A stretch of 9,085 nt of DNA from JBKHDT01 sp049974825 (GCA_049974825.1 JBNGDJ010000096.1:1-9085), one strand, 5' to 3'; counted from the stretch's first letter, positions 1-6,653 are shown. The notes: a model not told the origin generated them from the sequence alone. A program made the numbers and translations.

Positions 1-19
1 CGCGGAGCTGGCGGTAGCC

Positions 20-43
20 CACAAATCCATGGATGGATTTGTG
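20..43 (+). terminator. Hairpin after a possible upstream stop codon; candidate terminator or repeat element
   Basis: A perfect 10-bp inverted repeat has arms CACAAATCCA (20-29) and TGGATTTGTG (34-43) around a TGGA loop. In the third forward frame a TAG stop lies at 15-17, three bases before the hairpin, so this could be the 3' end of a gene cut off by the window edge. A loose T-rich stretch (GAGTTTCCTTT, 46-56) follows, but there is no clean U-run. It could therefore be a weak terminator or a dispersed palindromic repeat. The structure is seen directly; the role is inferred. Confidence 0.35.
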
Positions 44-212
44 CAGAGTTTCCTTTGGCCGCCATGCCTCGGCCGGCCTGCCTGCAGCAGTGTGCCCGCA
101 GGTCGCCTGCGCAGATCGGACAACGTGACCCGGCCGGCCTCGACTCCCGGGGCTGGCCCGGTTCCTGCCTGGCACCGGGAAAACCCGGCGCCCCATTGGA
201 GAAAGACTGACC

Positions 213-836
213 ATGACCGCCATTTATCGCAGCCTGATCGGTTTCGCCCTGCTGGCCATGACCACCGCCTGCGTGACCATCAATATCTACTTCCCCGCCG
301 CCGCAGCCGAGGAAGCGGCCCGCACCATCGTGCGCGACGTACTGGGCAGCGAGGCGGAAGCTGCACCCGGCCAGCCGACCCCCGAGGCGGCCCCGCAGGC
401 ACCGGCCGAGCCGGAGGCGCACAATCGTTATTCCCGCATGGTTCTGGCTGCCGCCACGGTCCTGGTGGGGGAAGCGCGTGCCGAGGCGGATCTGAGCATC
501 CGATCGCCAGCCATCGATGCGCTGCGCGCCTCCATGCGCGCCCGGGCCGGCAAGCTTGCACCTTTCTACGCCGATGGCACAGTCGGCTTCAATCGTCAGG
601 GGCTGGTGGAAATTCGCAGTCTGGACGGGGTACCCCTGAACCGCCGTGCCGAACTCAACCAGCTGGTCGCCCAGGAAAACGAAGATCGCAACGCCCTGTA
701 CCGGGAAATCGCCCAGGCCAATGGCCGACCGGACTGGGAAGGTCAGATTCGCGACACCTTTGCCCGGGTGTGGGCCGAGGAGGCTCCCGCCGGCGCCCAG
801 ATCCAGCGCGCGGATGGTAGCTGGACCCGCAAGTAA
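213..836 (+). CDS. YdbL-type DUF1318 lipoprotein, probable fusion with a YnbE-like lipoprotein segment
   Basis: This 207-residue protein is predicted to be an envelope lipoprotein. Residues 1-20 form a signal peptide ending in a degenerate lipobox (T-T-A-C, lipidated Cys20). Residues 21-45 begin VTINIYFP and resemble the short YnbE-like strand. A Pro/Ala/Glu-rich linker spans about 46-70. A second hydrophobic stretch (76-86) ending in A-R-A at 88-90 looks like a relic signal peptide. From about 95 to the end it matches DUF1318/YdbL, including the closing APAG...GSW pattern near 191-204. In E. coli, ydbH-ynbE-ydbL encode a system that bridges the two membranes for phospholipid transport to the outer membrane, and YdbL is thought to modulate YdbH-YnbE. 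No ydbH is visible; it could lie left of the window. The start is supported by GGAGA at 198-202. The family call is firm; the fusion reading is inferred. Confidence 0.85.
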   Translation: MTAIYRSLIGFALLAMTTACVTINIYFPAAAAEEAARTIVRDVLGSEAEAAPGQPTPEAAPQAPAEPEAHNRYSRMVLAAATVLVGEARAEADLSIRSPAIDALRASMRARAGKLAPFYADGTVGFNRQGLVEIRSLDGVPLNRRAELNQLVAQENEDRNALYREIAQANGRPDWEGQIRDTFARVWAEEAPAGAQIQRADGSWTRK

Positions 837-1017
837 ACCGGACGCGCGGACAGGTCATGCCTCCCGGCTGTGTCATGGTGCAACCATGCGTTGAACCACA
901 GCCCCTGCACCGGACATGCCCCGATCCGCGTCGGCACTATGGCCTCCGCGCCTCTTTCGGAAAAAACTCCCGCGATCGCAACACCCGTCCGACCACCCCG
1001 AGCGGGTGAATTGCGGG

Positions 1018-1023
1018 TACAAT
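1018..1023 (+). promoter_or_regulatory. Possible -10 element (TACAAT) for traB-xerD
   Basis: TACAAT lies 33 bases upstream of the TraB-family start codon and matches the sigma70 -10 consensus at five of six positions. No convincing -35 is seen at the expected spacing (about 995-1000 reads ACCCCG). If real, the leader would be about 25-30 bases, and this would be the promoter for traB and xerD. The rest of the 837-1056 spacer shows only a small perfect hairpin at 874-888. Confidence 0.35.
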
Positions 1024-1056
1024 CGCGCTCCGATCCAGCCAAGCCAGCACGGCCAA

Positions 1057-2274
1057 ATGTCAGAACAACCCGCCAGCACCGACGGTCCAGTTCGCCGGAT
1101 CGAACACGGACCAACGCGCTTTACCCTTCTGGGCACGGCTCATGTCTCCCGCGCCAGCGCCGCCGACGTGCGGCGAATGCTGGATGCAGGGGACTTTGAC
1201 GCCGTGGCTGTCGAACTCTGCCCTGCCCGCCACGAGGCCATGGTCAACCCCGATGTCTGGGGCCAGACCGACCTCTACAAGGTCTTTCGCCAGGGCAAGA
1301 CCACCATGATGGCAGCAAGCCTCGCGCTGGGCGCCTATCAGCAGCGACTGGCCGAACAGTTCGGCGTCGAACCCGGGGCAGAGATGCGCGCGGCCATCGA
1401 GGGGGCGCTGGCCCGCGGGCTTCCGGTCCTTCTGATTGACCGGGACATCGGGATCACCCTGCGGCGGGTATACCGCAACGTGCCCTGGCACCGTCGGTTC
1501 GGGATATTCGGTGGACTGATCGGGTCGGTTGTCTCCCGGGAGGAGGTGAGCGAGCAGGAAATCGAGCGTCTCAAGGAGGGAGACATCCTGGAGACCACCT
1601 TCTCGGAATTTGCCGATCGCGAGCAGGCACTGTACGAGCCGCTGATCGCCGAGCGGGACGAATACATGTCTGCCCGCCTTTGCGCCGGGGCCCGGGACGG
1701 GCAGCACCGGGATGTCCTGGCGGTGGTGGGTGCCGGGCATCTGGCCGGCATGGCCACCCACCTCGAACGCGGTGGCGACGTCTGCGAAACGCCGGAGGCG
1801 GTCACGGAACGCCTGGAGCGCAAGCCCCCGGCCGCCCGCTGGCCCAAACTGATTCCCTGGCTGATCGTGGCCCTGATCCTCACCGGCTTCGCGATTGGCT
1901 TTTCGCGCAGCCCGGAGCTTGGCAGGCTGATGCTCTGGGACTGGATCCTGATCAACGGCACACTGTCGGCCTTAGGCGTGCTGATTGCCCGCGGTCATCC
2001 GGTCACTGTGCTAGCGGCATTTCTCGCGGCACCCTGGACCTCGCTCAACCCGATGATCGGTGCCAGCATGGTGGCGGGCGCGGTGGAACTGTATTTTCGC
2101 AAACCGCGGGTGGCCGACTTCAGTCGGCTTCGACATGACGTGACCGAGTGGCGCGGCTGGTGGCGCAACCGCGTTTCACGGACCCTGCTGGTCTTTTTCC
2201 TGGCCGGATTCGGGTCATCGGCGGGCACCTACATTGCCGGGTTCATGATTTTCGACCGGCTCACCGGGGGCTGA
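1057..2274 (+). CDS. TraB/PrgY (TraB/GumN) family membrane protein
   Basis: This 405-residue protein belongs to the family of PrgY/TraB (enterococcal pheromone shutdown) and eukaryotic TIKI proteases. The N-terminal half is a soluble domain carrying the conserved family motifs: GTAHVS at 26-31, VELCPAR at 52-58 with Glu53, DRD at 128-130, ERDEYM at 199-204 and GAGH at 225-228. In TIKI these Glu and His positions are linked to metal-dependent peptidase activity, so catalysis is possible but not shown here. The C-terminal part holds about four hydrophobic segments (about 262-285, 291-312, 315-343, 373-398), typical of the bacterial long form. I chose ATG 1057 over the longer reading frame from 916 because family homology begins near residue 22 and the upstream residues look non-coding. 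No strong Shine-Dalgarno sequence is present. The gene ends 6 bases before xerD, suggesting co-transcription. The bacterial substrate is unknown. Confidence 0.85.
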   Translation: MSEQPASTDGPVRRIEHGPTRFTLLGTAHVSRASAADVRRMLDAGDFDAVAVELCPARHEAMVNPDVWGQTDLYKVFRQGKTTMMAASLALGAYQQRLAEQFGVEPGAEMRAAIEGALARGLPVLLIDRDIGITLRRVYRNVPWHRRFGIFGGLIGSVVSREEVSEQEIERLKEGDILETTFSEFADREQALYEPLIAERDEYMSARLCAGARDGQHRDVLAVVGAGHLAGMATHLERGGDVCETPEAVTERLERKPPAARWPKLIPWLIVALILTGFAIGFSRSPELGRLMLWDWILINGTLSALGVLIARGHPVTVLAAFLAAPWTSLNPMIGASMVAGAVELYFRKPRVADFSRLRHDVTEWRGWWRNRVSRTLLVFFLAGFGSSAGTYIAGFMIFDRLTGG

Positions 2275-2280
2275 ACCCCG
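2265..2280 (+). promoter_or_regulatory. Small hairpin at the traB-xerD junction
   Basis: CGGGG (2265-2269) pairs with CCCCG (2276-2280) around a 6-base loop that contains the traB stop codon TGA (2272-2274). The 3' arm directly abuts the xerD ATG at 2281. The only G-rich run that could act as a ribosome binding site for xerD (GGGGG, 2266-2270) is largely in the 5' arm. A ribosome finishing traB would melt the stem, which fits translational coupling. The structure is seen; the coupling is inferred. Confidence 0.35.
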
Positions 2281-3158
2281 ATGGCAGAGCGCGCGCCCGC
2301 CGCCCAGGAAGGCATCGACCGCTTTGTCGAGGCGCTCTGGTTCGAGGAAGGGCTGGGCGCCCAAACACGGCAGGCCTATGCCAGCGACCTGCGCCAGTTC
2401 GCGCGCTGGCTGGGAATGGACCAGCCGCTGGATGCGGCCGATCGCGGCGCCATTCTTCGCTATCTGGGCGAGCTGATGGCTGCCGGCCTGAAGGCGCGGA
2501 CTGTGGCCCGAAAGCGTGCGGCGCTGCGGCGTTATTTCGGCTGGCTGAACCGCCAGGGGATCAGGCCCGATGATCCAAGCGCAGACGTTGAGGCACCGCG
2601 GACCGGGCGACCGCTGCCGAAGACCCTCTCGGAAAGCGACGTCGAGCGGTTGCTTGAAGCGCCGGATCCTTCCACCACGATGGGCCTGCGCGACCGGGCC
2701 ATGCTCGAAGTGCTGTATGCCAGCGGCCTGCGAGTGTCGGAACTCGTGGGCCTCGGCCTCAGTCAGATTGACCTGAACCGGGGCGTGTTGCGTACGTTCG
2801 GCAAAGGCCGCAAGGAACGACTGGTACCGCTGGGCGAGGAAGCGGTGGACTGGTGCCGAAAATACCTGAGCGAGGCGCGGCCGGAACTGCTTGGCGAGCG
2901 CGAGTGCCCGTTGTTGTTCGTAACCCGACGCGGCACGGGGATGACTCGCCAGGCGTTCTGGCACCTGATCAAGCGGCATGCGCTGGATGCGGGGCTGGGC
3001 GAACTGCCCTCACCGCATACCCTGCGGCACGCCTTCGCCACGCACCTGCTCAATCACGGAGCCGACCTGCGGGCGCTGCAGATGCTGTTGGGCCATGCGA
3101 ACCTGTCGACAACCCAGATCTACACCCATGTCGCCACGGCTCGGCTGAAGGCCCTGCA
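2281..3158 (+). CDS. xerD: Tyrosine site-specific recombinase XerD (3' end lost in assembly gap)
   Basis: XerD acts with XerC at the dif site to resolve chromosome dimers at division under FtsK control. The 292 complete codons visible contain an N-terminal SAM-like core-binding domain (about 10-95) and the catalytic domain (about 110-292). All tyrosine-recombinase catalytic residues are present: Arg151 in ASGLRVSEL, Lys175 in GKGRKERLVPLGEE, His246 and Arg249 in SPHTLRHAFATHLL, His272 in LLGHANLSTTQIYTH and nucleophile Tyr281. Wording such as MTRQAFWHLIKRHAL, together with the neighbouring dsbC, points to XerD rather than XerC. XerD proteins are close to 300 residues, so only about 10 residues should be missing. 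The frame runs into Ns at 3159, and its apparent continuation beyond the gap is an artefact. It follows traB by 6 bases, probably in the same transcript. Confidence 0.95.
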
Positions 3159-3258
3159 NNNNNNNNNNNNNNNNNNNNNNNNNNNNNNNNNNNNNNNNNN
3201 NNNNNNNNNNNNNNNNNNNNNNNNNNNNNNNNNNNNNNNNNNNNNNNNNNNNNNNNNN
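3159..3258. other. Assembly gap (100 Ns)
   Basis: Exactly 100 ambiguous bases separate xerD from dsbC. A round 100 is the usual placeholder for a gap of unknown size, so the real distance may differ. The gap removes the xerD stop codon and any sequence between the genes. Reading frames that cross it are not real fusions. Confidence 0.97.
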
Positions 3259-3284
3259 TTCATTCGCAATCGAGGAAAGACACC

Positions 3285-4001
3285 ATGACCATCCGTTTTC
3301 TGGCAGTCGCCGGCCTGATGGCCACCCTGGTCGCGCCGTTGCAGGCCGACGAGAATGCCATCCGTGACAGCATCGAACGCAATATGCCCGGCGTCCAGGT
3401 AGACTCGCTGGCTCCGGCCCCGGTCGAGGGGCTTTACGAGCTGCGCTCCGGCTCTGACATCGTTTACATCACCGAAGACGGCAAGCACCTGTTCACGGGC
3501 AGCCTGATTGACCTGCCGGCACGGGCCAACCTGACCGAGAACGCCCGGGCCGAGATGCGCGCCGAGTTCATGGATACCCTGGACGAGTCGGACATGATCG
3601 TCTTCGCCCCGGAGGGCGAGCAGCGCCACAGCATCACCGTGCTGACCGACCACACCTGCCCCTACTGCAGCCGGCTGCACAACGAACTGGAAGATCTGAC
3701 CGCAGCGGGCGTCGAAGTGCGCTATCTGCTTACGCCGCGCCAGGGAGAACGCACCTCCGCCTTCCGGGAAGCCTCGATGATTCTCTGCGCGGACGACCGG
3801 GTCGAGGCCGTAGACAAGGCCATGCGCACCAAGGAAGTCGAAGGCGAGAACTGCGCCGACGACCTGGTGCGCGAGCACATGCAGGTGGCCGAGCGGATGG
3901 GCATGAGCGGCACCCCGTTCATTATCACCGAGTCGGGCATGACCGTTCCCGGCTATCGGCCCGCGGCCGATCTGATCCGCCTGCTGGATGCCGGGCGCTG
4001 A
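3285..4001 (+). CDS. dsbC: Periplasmic protein-disulfide isomerase DsbC
   Basis: DsbC is a V-shaped periplasmic dimer that reshuffles wrong disulfides in secreted proteins and is kept reduced by DsbD. The 238-residue product has a signal peptide (1-21, cleavage after LQA before Asp22), an N-terminal dimerisation domain (about 22-80, with VYITEDGKHLFTGSL) and a thioredoxin-fold domain. The active site is CPYC at 125-128, preceded by VLTDHT. The cis-proline loop is Thr210-Pro211 in SGTPFI. Two further cysteines, in ILCADD and GENCADD, match the structural disulfide of E. coli DsbC. E. coli DsbC uses CGYC, so the Pro variant is a modest difference. The length is normal. A good ribosome binding site, GAGGAAAG at 3272-3279, supports the ATG at 3285. 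The order xerD-dsbC matches E. coli, but recJ does not follow. Confidence 0.95.
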   Translation: MTIRFLAVAGLMATLVAPLQADENAIRDSIERNMPGVQVDSLAPAPVEGLYELRSGSDIVYITEDGKHLFTGSLIDLPARANLTENARAEMRAEFMDTLDESDMIVFAPEGEQRHSITVLTDHTCPYCSRLHNELEDLTAAGVEVRYLLTPRQGERTSAFREASMILCADDRVEAVDKAMRTKEVEGENCADDLVREHMQVAERMGMSGTPFIITESGMTVPGYRPAADLIRLLDAGR

Positions 4002-4362
4002 GCGGTTCGCCCCGCAGGCCCCTCAAACAGCCCGGCCGGGCACAGTGCCCGATCCAGTCTCCCTGAGGCCGAACCAAGCCGAAGACGACTGACCGCAGGG
4101 GGAATCCTGCGCCCGGCCCCGTTCATTCTGCCGGGAATTGGGATCCCCCGACACGCTGTGGCACAAGCCATTGAATCGCCGGGCAGGACCTGGACCCGAT
4201 CTGGCCGGGCCTGCCTGCATGGCCCGACACATGGCGCCGTGCAGCGCCTGATCGGCACCCAAAACTCGCGCTCAAGCGTCTATACTGGAATCGCGTAATC
4301 TCGGGAACCACCGGCGGCAGGTGGCTCCCGGGATTCATCCGGTTCAGCCAGCAGGGCTCCGC
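4002..4362 (+). other. 361-base intergenic region with GC-rich hairpins between dsbC and the cyclase gene
   Basis: I see no convincing gene here. There are three small inverted repeats: CGGGCA/TGCCCG (4037-4042/4046-4051, loop CAG), CGCAGG/CCTGCG (4094-4099/4106-4111) and CGGGCC/GGCCCG (about 4207-4227). None is followed by a U-run, so none is a clear intrinsic terminator for dsbC. The first is best placed to mark the dsbC transcript end. A -10-like TATACT at 4281 lies near the right end. Confidence 0.6.
4281..4286 (+). promoter_or_regulatory. Possible -10 element (TATACT) for the diguanylate cyclase gene
   Basis: TATACT matches the sigma70 -10 consensus TATAAT at five of six positions and lies 76 bases before the chosen ATG at 4363, giving a leader of about 70 bases. 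No good -35 is present at 16-18 bases upstream (region 4257-4264 reads around CCCAAAA), so an activator may be needed or the match may be chance. Confidence 0.4.
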
Positions 4363-6255
4363 ATGCAGGAACAGCAAATTCACCGCAGCACACAGCGCAT
4401 CGTCTCGCTTGCGGTGATCTGCATCCTGATCACTGGCACGCTGGTCTCGCTCGGGACCGTCTACCCGATGTACCTGAGCCTTCGAGACAGCATTCTCGAA
4501 TCCAGCCAGGCGGCGGTGGCCGCCCAGGCTCGGGCCATCGACAACCAGCTGACCCGCTACGGCGATCTTGCCGAACAGTTCACCAGCCGCACGGAGATTC
4601 GCCGCCGGCTTGAGGCCTATGCCGATGGCGAGCTGACCCGTGAGGCACTGGTGGTCTTCACGACCCCGCGCCTGCGCGATCCTTTCGAGCGGCTTGCAGA
4701 CATGGCGGGCATGCAGCGTCTGGGCCCCGAAGGCCAGCCACTGGTGACTCTGGGCACGCCGCCGGAGAACCTCGCCTCGCTGCCTGCATTCGACAGCCCT
4801 GCCCTGCGCCCGATCTTGCAGGAGATGCCCGGCGGCGGCGAAGAGGTGCTGCTGGTGGCAGGGGCCCCGATTCTCGATGCCGAGGGCCGGCGTCTTGGCA
4901 CGGACCTGCTTTATTTCCGCGCCCAGCCGCTGGTCAGCGCGATTCGCGACTTCGAGCAAAAGATGGGCGAGGGCTGCCTGGGCATTGCGGTGCGCGATCA
5001 CGGTTTGATTCTTCGGCTGAACCCCGAAGGCAGCCGCCTGCAGCCTGAACCGCTGGAGCTTGAAACCCTGCCGGCCGACGCGACGCAGGGAGACATCCTG
5101 CTCAAGCCCTGCACCACAACCCAGCGAACCCGGGTCACCATCCACGAACCGCTGGAGCCGACGGGCTGGTCGCTCGTCTACCAGGTGCCATCCAGTGCCC
5201 TGTATCGCCCGGCCTACCAGGAGCTGGCGATTGCCGGGGGACTGGTGCTTTTCATGATGCTGATCGGTGCCTGGCTGACCCGGCGCTTGCTGACCCCACT
5301 GATGACCCACATCCTGGACCAGGCCAATGCCCTGGAGCGCAGCACATCCGAGCTGTCGATTGCCGCCAGCGTGTTCGAGAATACCCGGGAAGCGATCATC
5401 ACCACCGACACCGACTTCGCGATCGAGCGGATCAACCCGGCATTCACGCGGATCCTCGGGTTCAACCACGACGACGTGAAGGGCCGGGCCCTCTTTGAAT
5501 TGATGTCGGAGGATACCCGACATGCCGGACAGGAGGGCCGAGGTCAAAAAATTCGCCGCCTGCTGCTGGATCACGGCCACTGGCAAGGAGAGGTCGGCTA
5601 CCGGACCGTGGACGGGCGGACCCTGCCGACACTGCAGACCATCAGCACGGTGCAGGACGCCGATGGGCGCGTATTCCGGCTGATTCACATCTTCAACGAC
5701 ATTTCCGAACAGAAGGCAGCCGAGCGACGCATCCGGCGCCTGGCGCACCACGACACGCTCACCGGTCTGCGCAATCGCAATGCGATTCTTGAACAGCTTG
5801 AGAAACGGGTGGCCCAGGCCAGGCGCAAGGACCGTGGCATGGCAGTGCTGTTCCTGGACCTGGATCACTTCAAGCCGGTCAACGACGAGCTTGGCCACCA
5901 TGTCGGGGATCACCTGCTCCAGCACGTCGCCCAGCGGCTTGAGCATGTGGTTCGTGACAACGACCTCGTCGGCCGGCTCGGTGGAGACGAGTTCCTGGTG
6001 CTGCTTGAGGACATCCACGAGCCGGAGCATCTCGATGCGCTGGCCGCCAAGATCGTCGACACCATCGCCGCAGCCTACCGGATCAATGGCCATGACATTC
6101 AGATCGGCGCGTCAGTGGGCGTGGCCCGCTACCCGGAGGACGGCGGAGACAGCGATACGCTGGTGCGGCACGCGGACGCGGCCATGTATGCCGCCAAGGA
6201 AGCCGGTCGCAACCGGCATTGCCTGTATGCCAATGTCGACTCCCGCCCAGAATGA
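4363..6255 (+). CDS. Membrane diguanylate cyclase: Cache-like sensor, PAS and GGDEF domains
   Basis: This 630-residue inner-membrane protein should make cyclic di-GMP from two GTP. Order: TM1 (about 13-38), periplasmic sensor (about 39-286, a double-Cache-like pattern ending in TGWSLVYQVP), TM2 (about 288-308), a helical linker, PAS (about 335-455, starting FENTREAII) and GGDEF (about 458-625, opening HHDTLTGLRNR). The active-site loop GGDEF is intact at 540-544. The inhibitory I-site RxxD is intact as RDND at 531-534, so product feedback is expected. There is no EAL or HD-GYP domain. Two cysteines in the sensor (Cys205, Cys250) could form a disulfide. ATG 4363 is preferred over an in-frame GTG at 4321 because AGGG at 4353-4356 sits 6 bases upstream. 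The ligand cannot be told from sequence. It appears to be a single-gene unit. Confidence 0.9.
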   Translation: MQEQQIHRSTQRIVSLAVICILITGTLVSLGTVYPMYLSLRDSILESSQAAVAAQARAIDNQLTRYGDLAEQFTSRTEIRRRLEAYADGELTREALVVFTTPRLRDPFERLADMAGMQRLGPEGQPLVTLGTPPENLASLPAFDSPALRPILQEMPGGGEEVLLVAGAPILDAEGRRLGTDLLYFRAQPLVSAIRDFEQKMGEGCLGIAVRDHGLILRLNPEGSRLQPEPLELETLPADATQGDILLKPCTTTQRTRVTIHEPLEPTGWSLVYQVPSSALYRPAYQELAIAGGLVLFMMLIGAWLTRRLLTPLMTHILDQANALERSTSELSIAASVFENTREAIITTDTDFAIERINPAFTRILGFNHDDVKGRALFELMSEDTRHAGQEGRGQKIRRLLLDHGHWQGEVGYRTVDGRTLPTLQTISTVQDADGRVFRLIHIFNDISEQKAAERRIRRLAHHDTLTGLRNRNAILEQLEKRVAQARRKDRGMAVLFLDLDHFKPVNDELGHHVGDHLLQHVAQRLEHVVRDNDLVGRLGGDEFLVLLEDIHEPEHLDALAAKIVDTIAAAYRINGHDIQIGASVGVARYPEDGGDSDTLVRHADAAMYAAKEAGRNRHCLYANVDSRPE

Positions 6256-6292
6256 AGGCGCAAGCGGCCAGCGGGCAACTTGCCTGCGCCTT
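6255..6292 (+). terminator. Candidate terminator hairpin of the cyclase gene
   Basis: An 8-bp perfect stem, AAGGCGCA (6255-6262) with TGCGCCTT (6285-6292), begins at the last base of the cyclase stop codon. The 22-base loop contains a smaller GGCA/TGCC hairpin. Only GCATTTGGG follows, without a real U-run, so termination may be weak or Rho-assisted. Confidence 0.4.
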
Positions 6293-6330
6293 GCATTTGG
6301 GCAGAAGGTCTCGCTGAGCCGGCCCCGCTC

Positions 6331-6365
6331 ATAAAACTTTTACTGGACTTATAAACGATATTCCC
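6331..6365 (+). promoter_or_regulatory. AT-rich promoter-like block upstream of deaD
   Basis: This is one of the most AT-rich stretches in a GC-rich window. It contains TATAAA at 6350-6355 and GATATT at 6357-6362, either of which could be a -10. TTTACT at 6339-6344 resembles a -35 but is too close to both. Being the only AT-rich block between the cyclase and deaD, it is the best candidate for the deaD promoter. The exact elements are uncertain. Confidence 0.45.
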
Positions 6366-6653
6366 GCATCATTTGACGCTTGGCTTTGATTCTTCCCTCC
6401 CCGCCGCACATCCTGCATCTGAATACGCAGGCTGCCTGCCCGCAGCACGCCGCAAGGCTGTCCTGAACGAAAAATCACGCCATGCCACGACGTGGACCCA
6501 TTCGGACCATACCGAATCCCCGTCGCTCATCCGGCCCGCCTGCACCGCGCCCATCGAGAGAAACCGCGCTTTTTCAGGTTCGCCGTATCGACCACGCCGT
6601 CACGGAATGTCTCCTGCGGCCCACGAACCTGTTTCAAGCGAGTAACTCGAACG
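6366..6653 (+). promoter_or_regulatory. Long putative 5' leader of deaD
   Basis: About 290 bases separate the promoter-like block from the deaD start and contain no convincing gene. Hairpins seen: GCAGG/CCTGC (6427-6431/6435-6439), CCACG/CGTGG (6485-6495), ATTCGG/CCGAAT (6500-6505/6512-6517, 6-base loop) and the palindrome CGAGTAACTCG (6639-6649) ending 4 bases before the ATG. A 12-codon frame (6607-6645) stops 8 bases before deaD. In E. coli, deaD has a long leader involved in its cold and autoregulatory control; a similar role here is inferred only from length and structure. Confidence 0.4.

Noticed and set aside
1..210. Open first frame from the left edge, ending 2 bases before the YdbL-type start
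   Set aside because: The spacing looks operon-like, but the translation is rich in Cys, Pro and Gly without any recognisable fold, and its first codons lack the GC-ending bias of the real genes. A stop in another frame at 15-17 followed by a hairpin is a better gene end.
29..820. 263-codon plus-strand frame overlapping the YdbL-type gene
   Set aside because: It is out of frame with a clear lipoprotein/DUF1318 gene. Its product is Arg/Gly/Pro-rich with no domain, typical of a GC-rich shadow.
916..1056. 47-codon N-terminal extension of the TraB-family protein
   Set aside because: The extra residues do not look like family sequence, and the likely -10 element lies inside this stretch.
3159..3288. 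Continuation of xerD past the gap with a short foreign tail
   Set aside because: The joined frame depends on an arbitrary gap length, and the tail overlaps the dsbC ribosome binding site. XerD should end within a few codons of the gap edge.
2853..4001. Long frame crossing the Ns into dsbC (apparent DsbC fusion)
   Set aside because: The frame exists only because Ns carry no stops. DsbC has its own signal peptide, ATG and ribosome binding site at 3285.
4123..6093. 656-codon open frame on the minus strand opposite the diguanylate cyclase
   Set aside because: It is the complementary-frame shadow of a GC-rich coding gene. The protein has no recognisable domain, while the plus strand encodes an intact PAS-GGDEF protein.
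6373..6645. 90-codon TTG-started frame in the deaD leader
   Set aside because: It has a rare start codon, no ribosome binding site and no domain, and its composition resembles non-coding sequence. Only its last 12 codons are mentioned, as a weak possibility.
6492..6653. 54-codon GTG-started extension of DeaD
   Set aside because: The residues are unlike any DEAD-box N-terminus, and the Q-motif begins right after the ATG at 6654.
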